Assembly: GCA_021399445.1 (NCBI GenBank)
Contig: JAJTUQ010000001.1
Location: forward strand, 496,001-560,000
Source of the DNA: Xylogone sp. PMI_703
Taxonomy: Eukaryota; Ascomycota; Leotiomycetes
Length of the DNA: 64,000 nucleotides
Direction of reading: 5' to 3'
Shown: piece after piece, positions 47,882 to 57,492 of the stretch
How positions within the stretch are numbered: position 1 is the first letter of the stretch
Layout of the letters: each line of letters starts with the position of its first letter
Translations under genes and position numbers: made by a program
Notes under the pieces: generated by a model
Database searches by the model: none
What the model saw: only the letters and a program-made list of their open reading frames with translations
Told to the model about the DNA's origin: nothing

Positions 47882-50800
47882 TTACACTTTTGCACGCCTT
47901 CTTTTTGCTTGCCCCTTTCCTTTCCTGGTACTTGGATCCTGGTCCATATGCTCCTCTTCATCAACACTATCTTCACTGCCAGCTTCTATATCACTATCCA
48001 CTTCTTCGTTTACATTGCCAACGGCTCTTTTTGAAACCCTCGATCTCTTCTTGCTCTTCTCCTGCTCTTTCTCAGTAAAGCTTAGATCGTTCTTTTTAGC
48101 CCAATCTATAGCTTCATCGGCAAAGGTTCCGTTTAAATATCCAGAACCTGACTTCTTAGCCTTGAGTTTGCTTACGGCTTCCTTCATTCTCGTACTCCCC
48201 CCGTTATTTCGATTGAGCATACGACGGGTACCAGTGCCGACACCGCCCTCAAAGTATCGGGTAATGTTGCTCTGTGTGCCTTCCATCTCCCTACGGTTCA
48301 TGTCTCTTATGACGGGCACAAGAACTTCATCTGTCCGCTCTTGACTCCAGCCAATAGTTGACATAAGGAAATTTCTCAAGCCATCTAGATCAGGGACACC
48401 CCACTGGAAAGGCTCGGGCGAGCTATCCACTTCAGGTTTCATATATGCCTCTGTGACAGCTGGGGAAGGGAACCCGGCAGGGAGGAACAACTTTGTAGCT
48501 TGAGACTTACGGAACTTCCTACGGAAGGTTGACTTTTCGGGTTCCTTCAGGCGAGTCGAGTGTTGTACTGATGTCCACCATTCTTTGAATTCATTTAAAC
48601 CGCTTGAAGATGGAAATTCAGAGAGAATCTCAACAGCTGTAACTGGCCCAATTCCAGGAAGACCCTCAGTGTAATCTGATCCCAGAAGCTGCGCAAGAGC
48701 AATAAGCTGCTCGCGAGAAAGTGAGAGTTCCTTTTCAAGGTCCGAAGCAAGATAACACTCCACAAATTTGTTACTGTTGAACATGTTCTTATACACCTTT
48801 GTACCGCCGAATAAGAATATATCGGAATCGTCTGTTACAACACCATCCACCAAACCTAAGTGCACTAACTCAGCACACTGTGCTTCTGCTTCCATCGGTG
48901 CTGTAATATAAGGTAAACCAAAGTATCGAAGAAGTGCTTGGCACTCTGTGATCATGATATGTGAGACTTCATCTGCATCTCGGCGGTCTTTTTTCTGTTG
49001 GTTTCTTAAGGCTTTCAGTTCCTGCTCGTAAGCTGCTTTGTTTTCCTGTTCTGATTTATTATTTAGAGTACTGGCAAAACGTGCGTGTTCTTCTGCCTCA
49101 ACTGCTAACTGAGCAAGGAGTTCTTCATCATCTGGATCACTGAGATCGTCAAACTCAACGTCATCAGCCTGATCCATTTGCTGTTGGTCAAGTTGATTTC
49201 CAATTCTCGATGAATTTGGTTCCACAGGAACGTCACTTTCTCGCTCTAGGTCCGCTCCGGGTATGTTGACATCTTCAAAAACAGGCGGAAGGCTATTTTC
49301 TCTTGGCTGTGCAACTGATGATTCTTCTATGGGGATTACTTGTGGCATCCCCACATCTTCAAACTCAGGAGACTCTGACGTTTGCCTGGATGTCGCTCCC
49401 TGTACAGCATCTGCAGTAGAGTTTGCAGTATCACCATATTCACTCTCCGACCACTCCATGGCCTCTTCTTTCTCTATTTCACCATCATCTTTCGGGATAT
49501 CGCTAGGTAACGCGGGCGACCTTGCAGATCCATTCTCTTGAGAAATGTCGCTCCGAGAAGGTTGGGCTTCGACAGCTTCTACCGTTTTGACTATCTTGCC
49601 ATTGCTTTTCCTTGGCGGGAGTGAATCTAAGATCTCAACATCACTACCAGAGTCTGAAGATTCAACCTGGATCACTCCATAATCCCGCTCAAAAATCCTT
49701 TGCTCTTCGAGCGCTACTGCTCTATCCTCTGCATTTAATTCTAAATCATGCCTCTGTTGTTGCTGAACCTGCGACCTGATATCGCCATTATCTATAAGCC
49801 ATGGAGGTAAAGGCTTGCTAGGTTCAGCTTTAGACTCAACTTCAAATCCCCCTGCTTGATGCTCATCATCCTCATCCTCGCTTTTAGTATCAGATGCCTT
49901 TTGGGGGGTGGCATCCTTTTTCTTGAATATGGAGGATTTGAAATCTAGTTTCTCGAACGGGAGAGGGCCACTGAATGGGTTGGGTAGATTTAGTGGAACA
50001 GGAGCCTGGTGATGAGGCTTTGTGGCGGGAGCTTTCTTTCTCCTTGCTGCGGCTAAGACGGACTCCAAACCAATGTCACTATCACTACTATTACTCTCCG
50101 AACGTCGTTTCGGTACCGAAGCATTAGCCCTATTATTGATAATGTGGGCTACGACACTGCCACTGGCATTCGGAAGAGGTCTGTATTCTTCCACAGCTTC
50201 CTGTTGATATGTTGGCATCTGTATATCTTCAAAATCTTCGTCGTCCGAGTCCTGGATATGGTTCTTTCGAAGCGATAATGCAATTGCACGATTTAGATGT
50301 TCATCCTCGTCACCCAAAACATTTCCTTCATAGTTCAACCGAGAAGATGAGGCAGTATGCCTGAATTTTTCGCCGTGGATATCATCATCTTTATCTGTGT
50401 CGGCCTGGAGAGACATGGCAATGGCTCTTCTGAGGTCTTCATCGTCATCGTCATTGTCTGCAAATGACGGTAGATCATTCTCATCAGCCCCAATATCTTC
50501 GACGAATAGTGACGTAGTATTAGTAGGAGCGTTTGATTCTAAGGTTTTCCTTGAAGAATATAGCCGTTCTCTTTGATCCGCCATCTCTTGAGCCCGGAAG
50601 GCTTCATATGTTGGATTCGTGGTAAGATCGCTCTTGATTTTCGGCAGCCGGTTCAAACCTTCGACTGGCACATCCTCAAAGTCATCATCCGACTCTTCCT
50701 CTTCTTCTGCCTCTATTTCTCTAGATCTCTGGTGTAGGGCATCAACATCTATAGGCTTGGTTCGCTGACCTATTTCTTTATCCGTGCTAACCACACCAAG

Positions 50801-51790
50801 AGCCCACCCGCCTTCCACCCCCTCGTTTTTCACCAATATATACTCCCTCCCACGTTCACCTGCTATTCTTCCTCCGCCGTTAATCCCTAATGTGCCGTCT
50901 TGGCCATTCATTCCAGTCAAATTCATTAACCTCTGGGTCAACTCATTTCGTTCCTTGACTCTTTCAATTTGGAACTTGGAGAATGCCATGCGATCGGGAA
51001 ACATCTTATCCAGCTGTTCTTTACTCAGTCCCATTCTAAGCCGACTCCTCAACCTTGCTGCATTCAGAATATTGTATCGATCAACGGCGGGTAAGCTTAG
51101 AAAGAAATCTCCGTTAAAGTCAATTTTGCTGAAGTCATACATATTGATATCTTCGCCACTATTGAACTGTCTCGCATATTCTTCCAGCTCCTCTGCACTC
51201 ATAATGCGAGGGTCATTCGGCTGTCCCATTCCTTCAAAGCCATTATCTAGCTCTGGCAGATGATATGCATCTTTCTTTGTAAACTTCCGGGCTGCAGTTC
51301 GCTCTTTGGCAGTCATAGTGGCTTCGTCCGCATATATCAGATCTTCATCTCTGGGAACCACTTCTTCCTCTACCATGGCTAGGCTATCAACGTCTTCTCC
51401 CCTCCTTACCTGCCTCCTTCTCTCCATTTCCTCCTCGCCGGCCCTCTGCATCTGTACCGCCAGTAATCTTCCAGCGGTTCTAACAGCATCCTCCCTCCGG
51501 CCCTCTCTCCTTTTCTTCCGCCCCAATATCGTTTGTCTCTTTAATGCAGGGGCTCCACCATCGAACACGAACACGGGCTTAATACCGAAGAAAAGTAGCT
51601 TACATATCCGCCGGAAGAATCCAACAACGTGAGAGTTGCGAAGAGCGTTCCCTTCTTTGTCTCTGACTGCTTTTAGGAATTGATAGATCCAGATAGATGC
51701 ATCAATTGCAAGTCGCTTTCGATTGAGTGTCTGCAGTTCAATAGGACGCGCACATGGCTGGACTACAGTCCAGAGACCCGTAACACCCAT
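47882..51790 (-). CDS. Rad2/XPG-family structure-specific DNA repair endonuclease
   Basis: One uninterrupted frame of 1302 aa. The N-domain begins MGVTGLWTVVQPCARP, with LAIDASIWIYQFLKA and FVFDGGAPALKR. The I-domain follows a long acidic spacer: YITAPMEAEAQCAEL, VTDDSDIFLFGG, then the helix-hairpin-helix LLGSDYTEGLPGIGPVTAVE, holding the acidic metal ligands. The protein cuts the 3' side of the bubble in nucleotide excision repair in the nucleus. Two ubiquitin-interacting-like motifs, LRRAIAMSLQ (about 455) and LNRAIALSLRKN (about 500), lie in the spacer. A PCNA-binding PIP box, Q1173-S-N-I-T-R-Y-F, sits near the C-terminus, which ends in basic KRRRAKV. It is the homologue of budding yeast RAD2 and fission yeast rad13. 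Confidence 0.95.
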   Translation of the reverse strand: MGVTGLWTVVQPCARPIELQTLNRKRLAIDASIWIYQFLKAVRDKEGNALRNSHVVGFFRRICKLLFFGIKPVFVFDGGAPALKRQTILGRKKRREGRREDAVRTAGRLLAVQMQRAGEEEMERRRQVRRGEDVDSLAMVEEEVVPRDEDLIYADEATMTAKERTAARKFTKKDAYHLPELDNGFEGMGQPNDPRIMSAEELEEYARQFNSGEDINMYDFSKIDFNGDFFLSLPAVDRYNILNAARLRSRLRMGLSKEQLDKMFPDRMAFSKFQIERVKERNELTQRLMNLTGMNGQDGTLGINGGGRIAGERGREYILVKNEGVEGGWALGVVSTDKEIGQRTKPIDVDALHQRSREIEAEEEEESDDDFEDVPVEGLNRLPKIKSDLTTNPTYEAFRAQEMADQRERLYSSRKTLESNAPTNTTSLFVEDIGADENDLPSFADNDDDDEDLRRAIAMSLQADTDKDDDIHGEKFRHTASSSRLNYEGNVLGDEDEHLNRAIALSLRKNHIQDSDDEDFEDIQMPTYQQEAVEEYRPLPNASGSVVAHIINNRANASVPKRRSESNSSDSDIGLESVLAAARRKKAPATKPHHQAPVPLNLPNPFSGPLPFEKLDFKSSIFKKKDATPQKASDTKSEDEDDEHQAGGFEVESKAEPSKPLPPWLIDNGDIRSQVQQQQRHDLELNAEDRAVALEEQRIFERDYGVIQVESSDSGSDVEILDSLPPRKSNGKIVKTVEAVEAQPSRSDISQENGSARSPALPSDIPKDDGEIEKEEAMEWSESEYGDTANSTADAVQGATSRQTSESPEFEDVGMPQVIPIEESSVAQPRENSLPPVFEDVNIPGADLERESDVPVEPNSSRIGNQLDQQQMDQADDVEFDDLSDPDDEELLAQLAVEAEEHARFASTLNNKSEQENKAAYEQELKALRNQQKKDRRDADEVSHIMITECQALLRYFGLPYITAPMEAEAQCAELVHLGLVDGVVTDDSDIFLFGGTKVYKNMFNSNKFVECYLASDLEKELSLSREQLIALAQLLGSDYTEGLPGIGPVTAVEILSEFPSSSGLNEFKEWWTSVQHSTRLKEPEKSTFRRKFRKSQATKLFLPAGFPSPAVTEAYMKPEVDSSPEPFQWGVPDLDGLRNFLMSTIGWSQERTDEVLVPVIRDMNRREMEGTQSNITRYFEGGVGTGTRRMLNRNNGGSTRMKEAVSKLKAKKSGSGYLNGTFADEAIDWAKKNDLSFTEKEQEKSKKRSRVSKRAVGNVNEEVDSDIEAGSEDSVDEEEHMDQDPSTRKGKGQAKRRRAKV

Positions 51791-52789
51791 CTTTCACACT
51801 ACAAGGGTGGGGGAGATGTTCTGATTTAGGCGCAAAGCTAGAGAGCAAAAGGAGAGGTGGAAGAAGCATTTTTATTGTGCATCTATGAGCCTAAACTCCT
51901 ATAACGATGCAAGGTCCAATAAAAGTACATCTTGTTGTTCGAAAGAGAAAGCTTGATGCCTAGATTCTTTACCACGCCGCCCGATGACGGTTAAAGACGC
52001 GAGACGCGAGATCATGTGCCATCAATGAGCTCCCCTTGTCAAAGATATTGCTTACGTAAAGGAGCTGGCCAATCACAGCCGTACAGGCTTACGGTTGAAG
52101 AGTTTTATCTGTATTACCATTATCAACACTAACAACAAGTAGAGTCTCTGTACCATACAATTTATATGTAGAATTGCCCTAACACGTGCGCTCTGACCTC
52201 TAACACCCCCGGGAATATCGAGAATTAGTATTACCCAGACAGATACCGTATTTTCTCATCAAATGGCTCTCGAGCTAGATAGCGGATGTAACGCTATACA
52301 GTGTGTATTATCAGCACTAGGAGCTGATCACTCAACAAGTATACCATAGACCGTAATACAGGGGTTTAGCTCGAGAGCCATTTACATGAGATTATACGGT
52401 ATGTCAGAATGAAAGACATTCCAGTCGTGTGGCTGGTTATACGCCCTCCTAGTGGTCTGATATGAATGAAGGACTGCTAATACCGCGTAGGATAAACTGA
52501 AGCTACAGCAAAGTGTACGCCCACAAAAACCATTATCAACAAAGCCACGTGAATACATACCACCGTATTTCGAGGACTGAGCTCTACTCGATATTGAGGT
52601 GCTCCGACTATTGTTAAAGGAAAAAAGAGTCGTGAAATGCACTCTAATATTATCTACAAAGCCGCTGTTCATGTATTTGCTCTTAATCGAGACCGGTACC
52701 TGAAGGAATGCTCTGAGCAGCAATGCATATACATGATGGTATTATTAGAAGTTCTATTGATCTAGCTCTAAGAGAACTTTTTGAGTCTA
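51791..52789. other. Intergenic region with a foldback element
   Basis: Promoter of the XPG-like gene at the left, 3' flank of the acetyltransferase gene at the right. It contains the inverted-repeat element at 52237-52408. No gene. Confidence 0.5.
52237..52408. repeat. Foldback inverted repeat, possibly a tiny MITE
   Basis: Perfect 16-bp arms AAATGGCTCTCGAGCT (52261-52276) and AGCTCGAGAGCCATTT (52368-52383). They extend outward imperfectly through ATACCGTAT...CTCAT on the left and its complement on the right, giving arms of about 40 bases around a loop of about 90. No clear target duplication was found. Confidence 0.75.
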
Positions 52790-53549
52790 TCACATATCCG
52801 GAATAGCAGTTACCTTCTTTACAACTCTTGCTGGGGACCCTATAGCAACAGAAAACTCGGGAATATCTTTTGTCACCACACTGCCAGCGCCAATCGTACA
52901 TCCCTTCCCAATTGTCACTCCAGGCATGATTGTAGTGTTGCCTCCAATCCAACAGTCGTCCCCGATGCGGACTGGTTTTGCGTACTCGATATTGTCTCGT
53001 CGTGACTGTACTTCCGTCTCATGGGTCGCAGCAAATATAGACACAAATGGCCCAAACATGACACGGTTGCCTATTTCAACTAGTCCGCAGTCCAGGATCA
53101 CAAGACTAGATCACATTAGTTATTGGTTCATTCTTATAGCTCAAAGATGGATCACTCATACTTGAAGTTGGAATAGAAATTATCACCGACGGTAATATTG
53201 CAGCCATAATCAATATTGACAGGCGGTTCAATGAAGACATCTTCCCCCACCTTCCCAAAGATGCCCTTGAGCATCTGTTCCCTATCTGCAACAAGGCTCT
53301 CAGGGGTTGCATCCTCCGGAAAATAATGGTTATATTTGTGCATAAATTGACGAGCCCGGAAACGACCCGCAACTAATTCTTTTACTTGAGCGTTATACCT
53401 GTCAAAGTTCAGTATCTACTTCAGTCAAACAAGAAGGTGTGATAGTACAAAACGCCAGATATCATCTTTTCATAGTCATCACACCAGGGGATATTTGACA
53501 GTCCCCTTGCGGCCTGGATGGCTTTAGGATCCTTTTCTGTAGCAGCCAT
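52790..53549 (-). CDS. Sugar O-acetyltransferase (maltose/nodulation acetyltransferase type)
   Basis: Three exons (53549-53449, 53398-53162, 53105-52790) give 217 aa. The N-terminal Maa domain reads DDYEKMISG, RFRARQFMHKYNHYFPEDATPE. The left-handed beta-helix follows: hexapeptide repeats around VEIGNRVMFGPFVSI, the catalytic His in AATHETE, then IGDDCWIGGNTTIMPGVTIGKGCTIGAGSVVTKDIP and GSPARVVKK. Members transfer acetyl groups from acetyl-CoA to glucose, maltose or related sugars in the cytosol, usually as a trimer. The role in this fungus is unknown. Length is normal and the active-site region is intact. The stop is followed by AT-rich sequence. Confidence 0.9.
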
Positions 53550-54000
53550 AGCTAGGAAAAGGGGCAGTGTGTGTAGGTGGTCTCCCTTAAAAGACCACAG
53601 TATATCAAGTTAGCAATTGTTTATTTATATTTGCGTGGTTTATATATCTCGAAAGGCTATATTGTGATGATCAGGACGTGCAAGGGTCTGGCGCGGAAAT
53701 TCGATTTTTGAGATAAAGACGCCTCCTTTTAGCGGTTCAAGAGTTTACCATACGTGGTCCAATCAAGCGTTAAGAATTATGTAACTTCCAGTATCTACAA
53801 GGCACCTCCTCATGTATCATAGCACACATAGGTTTTGCAAGAGGATAGGCATAGTTTATCAGGGACTTTGGACGGGGAATCTTTCGCTATTACAGTACTA
53901 GTAGATAATAATCCGGGAACACCAAAATTAGTTTTAACGCTTAACAGAAGAATGTCAACCAATAAATAACCACAACTAATTATAGCCTAAAATGTATGTG

Positions 54001-54095
54001 TCGGTTCACACAGGAACGTGATAATTAATCGTACGCAACGTACGCCCCATAGTAGAGAGTATTGCGTGTATTAATTGAGGTACGAAGATTCTAAG
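54001..54095 (-). repeat. 95-bp dispersed repeat, copy C (inverted)
   Basis: Reverse complement of copies A and B, reading from TCGGTTCACACAGG to GATTCTAAG on the plus strand. With copy A it bounds a 10.5-kb block as an inverted pair. Confidence 0.85.
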
Positions 54096-54189
54096 CGTAG
54101 GCGTAGCCTACGAAAGCATATAGCTACAGAATACTGCCGTGCCCTTATGTTAAGTGCCTTAGGCTGATGGTTAAATCCGTCGAGCTTTA

Positions 54190-54365
54190 GCCGTTGATTA
54201 CCTCTTTGTTTTGAGCCAATTATAATTGCATAAATTATTATACAATCTGACTATTACAAGGTAACTATATATGTGAGATAGTTAAATATTCGAAGGTCTG
54301 CTAAATCAAAATTATTTAATTCGAAATAGGTAGGGTTTCCGAGCGAGTGTCGTTTTGGTCAACCG
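54190..54365. repeat. Diverged relative of the MITE core
   Basis: Colinear with about 30905-31085 of the complete MITE: TTTGTTTTGAGCCAATTAT against CTTGTTTTGAACTAATTAT, AAATTATTATACAA against AAATTATTGTATAA, and GTCGTTTTGGTCAACCGTA against ATGTTGCGCTGGTCAGCCGTA. Termini are not clear. Confidence 0.55.
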
Positions 54366-55160
54366 TACTGCTAACCTGAGTTAATGAACCAGAAAGTGAA
54401 AAAAGTATTACAAAATAATTCATACACCCTCAGTTTAGCTTTCTTCTACCGCCTCAAGAATTGTTCCAGAACCTGTGCGGGCACTGCGGGGCAAGTTCGC
54501 CGGTCCCAGCTGTGGATACCGGCGTGTACACACTAAAGGCCCAACCTCCTGGTAACAAACAGGAAATCGTTCTCTGGCGAGACACATTATCACAATTTCG
54601 ATTACGATGAACTTTAGTGATAGTCTCAATTATGCGAATTGGTAAGCTTTGAAAGTAGGTGTACATCTTCTTACGTAGTCCATCTGACGAAGGAAGGGCG
54701 TTACATTCCCAATCAAATCTCACGGCTTTCTTTGTGTACGAGACTACGAAAAAGAGACGGCCAAAGTCCCAGCCCTCGAATTTGGATTCTGCCTACAAGC
54801 AGTACCTCTTCTCTAAATAGCACAAGCAGCTTGGATTTATTGGCCGGTAGAAGATCCGGTCGCAGCGTTGCAACCACATGTTGGGCCAGGGTTCATGCAC
54901 AAGCAAGTGCCCAATGTTATGTCCAGTGGAGCCCAACCCACCGCCTTCTCGCTGTGTGGTTCATCGCGATCTCCAATTCTCTTTCGATGTTCCAATTCTT
55001 CTCTTTCTTCTCTACCACGGAAATTCGAATGCGCATTCGAGTCACGATAATATGATAACAAGACAATTTCGAAGTGTGAGGTTGAATGATAACGCTAGAG
55101 TCTACTCGAGAGCACGCGAGCAGGTGGCTGGCGAGCAGTGAAAATTTTTGGTCAGGCAGA

Positions 55161-57492
55161 ATGGAGCCCGAAATCCTGGAGTTCATGCCAAATGGTGATG
55201 TCACTCTGATTCTTATGCGCAATGTGATGAAAGATGCAGACAATTCATCCACCACCCTCTCGGTCGCTTCGCATGGCTCAGTACATGACCGGGAACCGCC
55301 TGAGGAGGAGGAAGATGGGCGAGGACGACGAGAAGGCGCCCCAGGACCGGAAGCCGAGACACCAGCGGAGCGGTTAGACAATTTCGTGTATTTTGCACCA
55401 GATCCTCCAGGAGCTGAGGAGGGACCGTTCTATCCTCCGCCGCTGAGAGCGCGCGGATCAGACGCTTCTTCACGGCGTCAGCGCTCTGAGAGTCCACCTG
55501 CTTCATTTTGGGCCAACCTGAGAAGGAAAACTGAAGCAACAGTGATCGAACATAGCGAAGACGAGGAAGATCAGCTGCCGACACCGCCAAAATCGGTAAC
55601 TCAACCAGAAAAGATCATTGTGTCGAGCCATGAGGTTCAGTGCATTGTCTCATCGAGGCATATGATGCTTGCATCGCCTTATTTCCAGTCGCTCTTGGGT
55701 GGCAGCACCGACGAAGCAATTGCCCTCCGAAGCCGAGGCAAGGTATCCATCTCAGTTGAGGCAGATTTAGAGGCAATGACCGTGTTATTGAACATTATCC
55801 ACGGAGCAAGCAGGAAAGTTCCACGTCAAGTAAGCCTTGAATTATTGACCAAACTCGCGGTTTTGGTACGTAGCTTCTCGATGCTAGAGACGGTGCAGTT
55901 CTTTTCGGATACCTGGATCGAGAATCTTCAACGAGACGGGCTTCCAAAGTCGTACAATGAGGACGTCATCCCATTGATATTCGTGTTCTGGGTCTTCGAC
56001 AGACCTTCTGAATTCAAGAACATGACTCGTCTTGCTCAACAGCAATGTGATGAGAAATTGGAAGATGATGTGCAAGACGTTCCAATTCCACATAGTATTA
56101 TCGGTAAGTTCAGTAGCACTGGTTTACTAAGTTGGTTGGATCCAGGCTGATTATGCTCTAGATGCAGTCAAGAAAGCTCGAGAAGTCGCAATAGACTCGG
56201 CCGTATCGGTCATCAATTCTCTTGTCAATAAGTATATGGATGTAGATGGTGGGTATATCTGCGATGGCACCTTAGAAGACGGAGCGAGATACGCTTGCGA
56301 CGCTATGGTGTTGGGATCCTTGATGAAGAGTGCCCGCAACATTGACATCTGGCCCAAACCCAAAACACCATTCTATGGAAGAAAATTCAAGGACCTTGCT
56401 CGCGCAATTCGACGTATCAAAGTCCTGGATGTTTGCGCCAAACACAGCAGTCGCCGATACAGCTCGCTTGGTCCATCGTCCAACTGCCATGGCCTGGAGG
56501 ACTCGATTGAGGCTTCGATGAAAGTTATCGAAGCTTCTTTGGATGGACTACGACTATCTGATTATGCAGAGAAGAGGTGCGAACAGCTTTTTCTACTCTA
56601 TTGTATCGATACGTGCTGATTTATTAGTGAGCTTCATCCTTCCAGCGTTCGAGTGTTTCTACTCGTGCCTCCCAAAGATACTTCAAAGGAGCAAGCGAAT
56701 GGAAATATCGAGAAGAATATTCCAATCGCTACGTATCCAGAAGTTGTAGAGACAGCTAAGGTGAAGGAAGATGTCAAAGTTCATCATCAAGAGAGCCCAG
56801 TGGTATCGGAATTTGTCTTCTTTCCACATGCCGAACCTAAAAAGATAGGGGAGTCCGTGCAAAAGGAAGAGAAATCGCCTGCGAGACAACCAACTCCACT
56901 ACCACAGTCTCCAAAACTTAACGTTTCCCCAAGAGTCAGTGTGCAGGAAGTTCAAGGGATAACCGCGCCTATCACGACTCTTCCGACCGTTAAGGAGGAG
57001 CGAGAGGCAATTCCAAGAAAATCACTCAGCCAAGAAACAGGAATACCCCCAAAGCTGCTTGAGAAACTGGTGAGCCCATCACCTCCGAGGGAAATCAAGC
57101 CGTCTTCAAGTGATGACGAGCTCTTGGAGAGGAAACTCAGAAGAATCACCTCCCACGCACAACTGCCGATAGACATTATCAAATCACCTCCCACAGAACT
57201 GCACACTACACCGGCAGTGGCTTCAATCGAGAAGATAATCGAGGAGCCACAGCGTCTTGAGAAAGACAAGATGAAGATATCATTCCTGGAGACAAGAGAG
57301 ACCCCTGCCAACAATACCAATACCCATACACATACCCACGGTCACATTTATACACCTACCCAGACCCAGACTCAGACCCAAATTCAACCCCAACCTCAAA
57401 CTCAGACCACGGATGGAGACCAGGAATCACTAGGCACCCTCCCGAATCTAAAGATTAGAATGACGAAGATGAGATTTACAACGAAGTTTTGA
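55161..57492 (+). CDS. BTB/POZ-domain protein
   Basis: Three exons (55161-56103, 56162-56576, 56628-57492) give 740 aa. Residues 1-20 contain the EFMPNGDVTLIL strand that opens many fungal BTB proteins. An acidic Pro-rich insert follows. The BTB-like core continues with VQCIVSSRHMMLASPYFQSLLGG, VSISVEADLEAMTVLLNIIHG and helical sequence to about residue 310. The C-terminal third is low-complexity, rich in Pro, Ser, Glu and Lys, and ends with a Thr-Gln repeat tract (about 57358-57405). BTB domains mediate dimerisation or bind cullin-3; which applies here is unknown. I chose ATG 55161 over an in-frame ATG at 55086, because the family start lies just after it. Confidence 0.75.
57358..57405 (+). 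repeat. ACCCAGACTCAG-type minisatellite coding for Thr-Gln repeats
   Basis: Repeated ACCCAG/ACTCAG hexamers encode alternating Thr and Gln, preceded by ACCCAT units coding Thr-His. The unit length keeps the frame. It lies near the C-terminus of the BTB protein. Confidence 0.8.

Larger units (their letters stand above)
53550..55160. other. Gene-poor spacer with repeat relics
   Basis: Contains repeat copy C and an old relative of the 30.7-kb MITE, then the GC-richer promoter of the BTB gene (from about 54780). The short open frames show no family features. Confidence 0.5.

Noticed and set aside
55086..55160. Earlier ATG for the BTB protein
   Set aside because: The extra 25 residues look unrelated to the family, whose start matches the ATG at 55161. 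Not strictly excluded.
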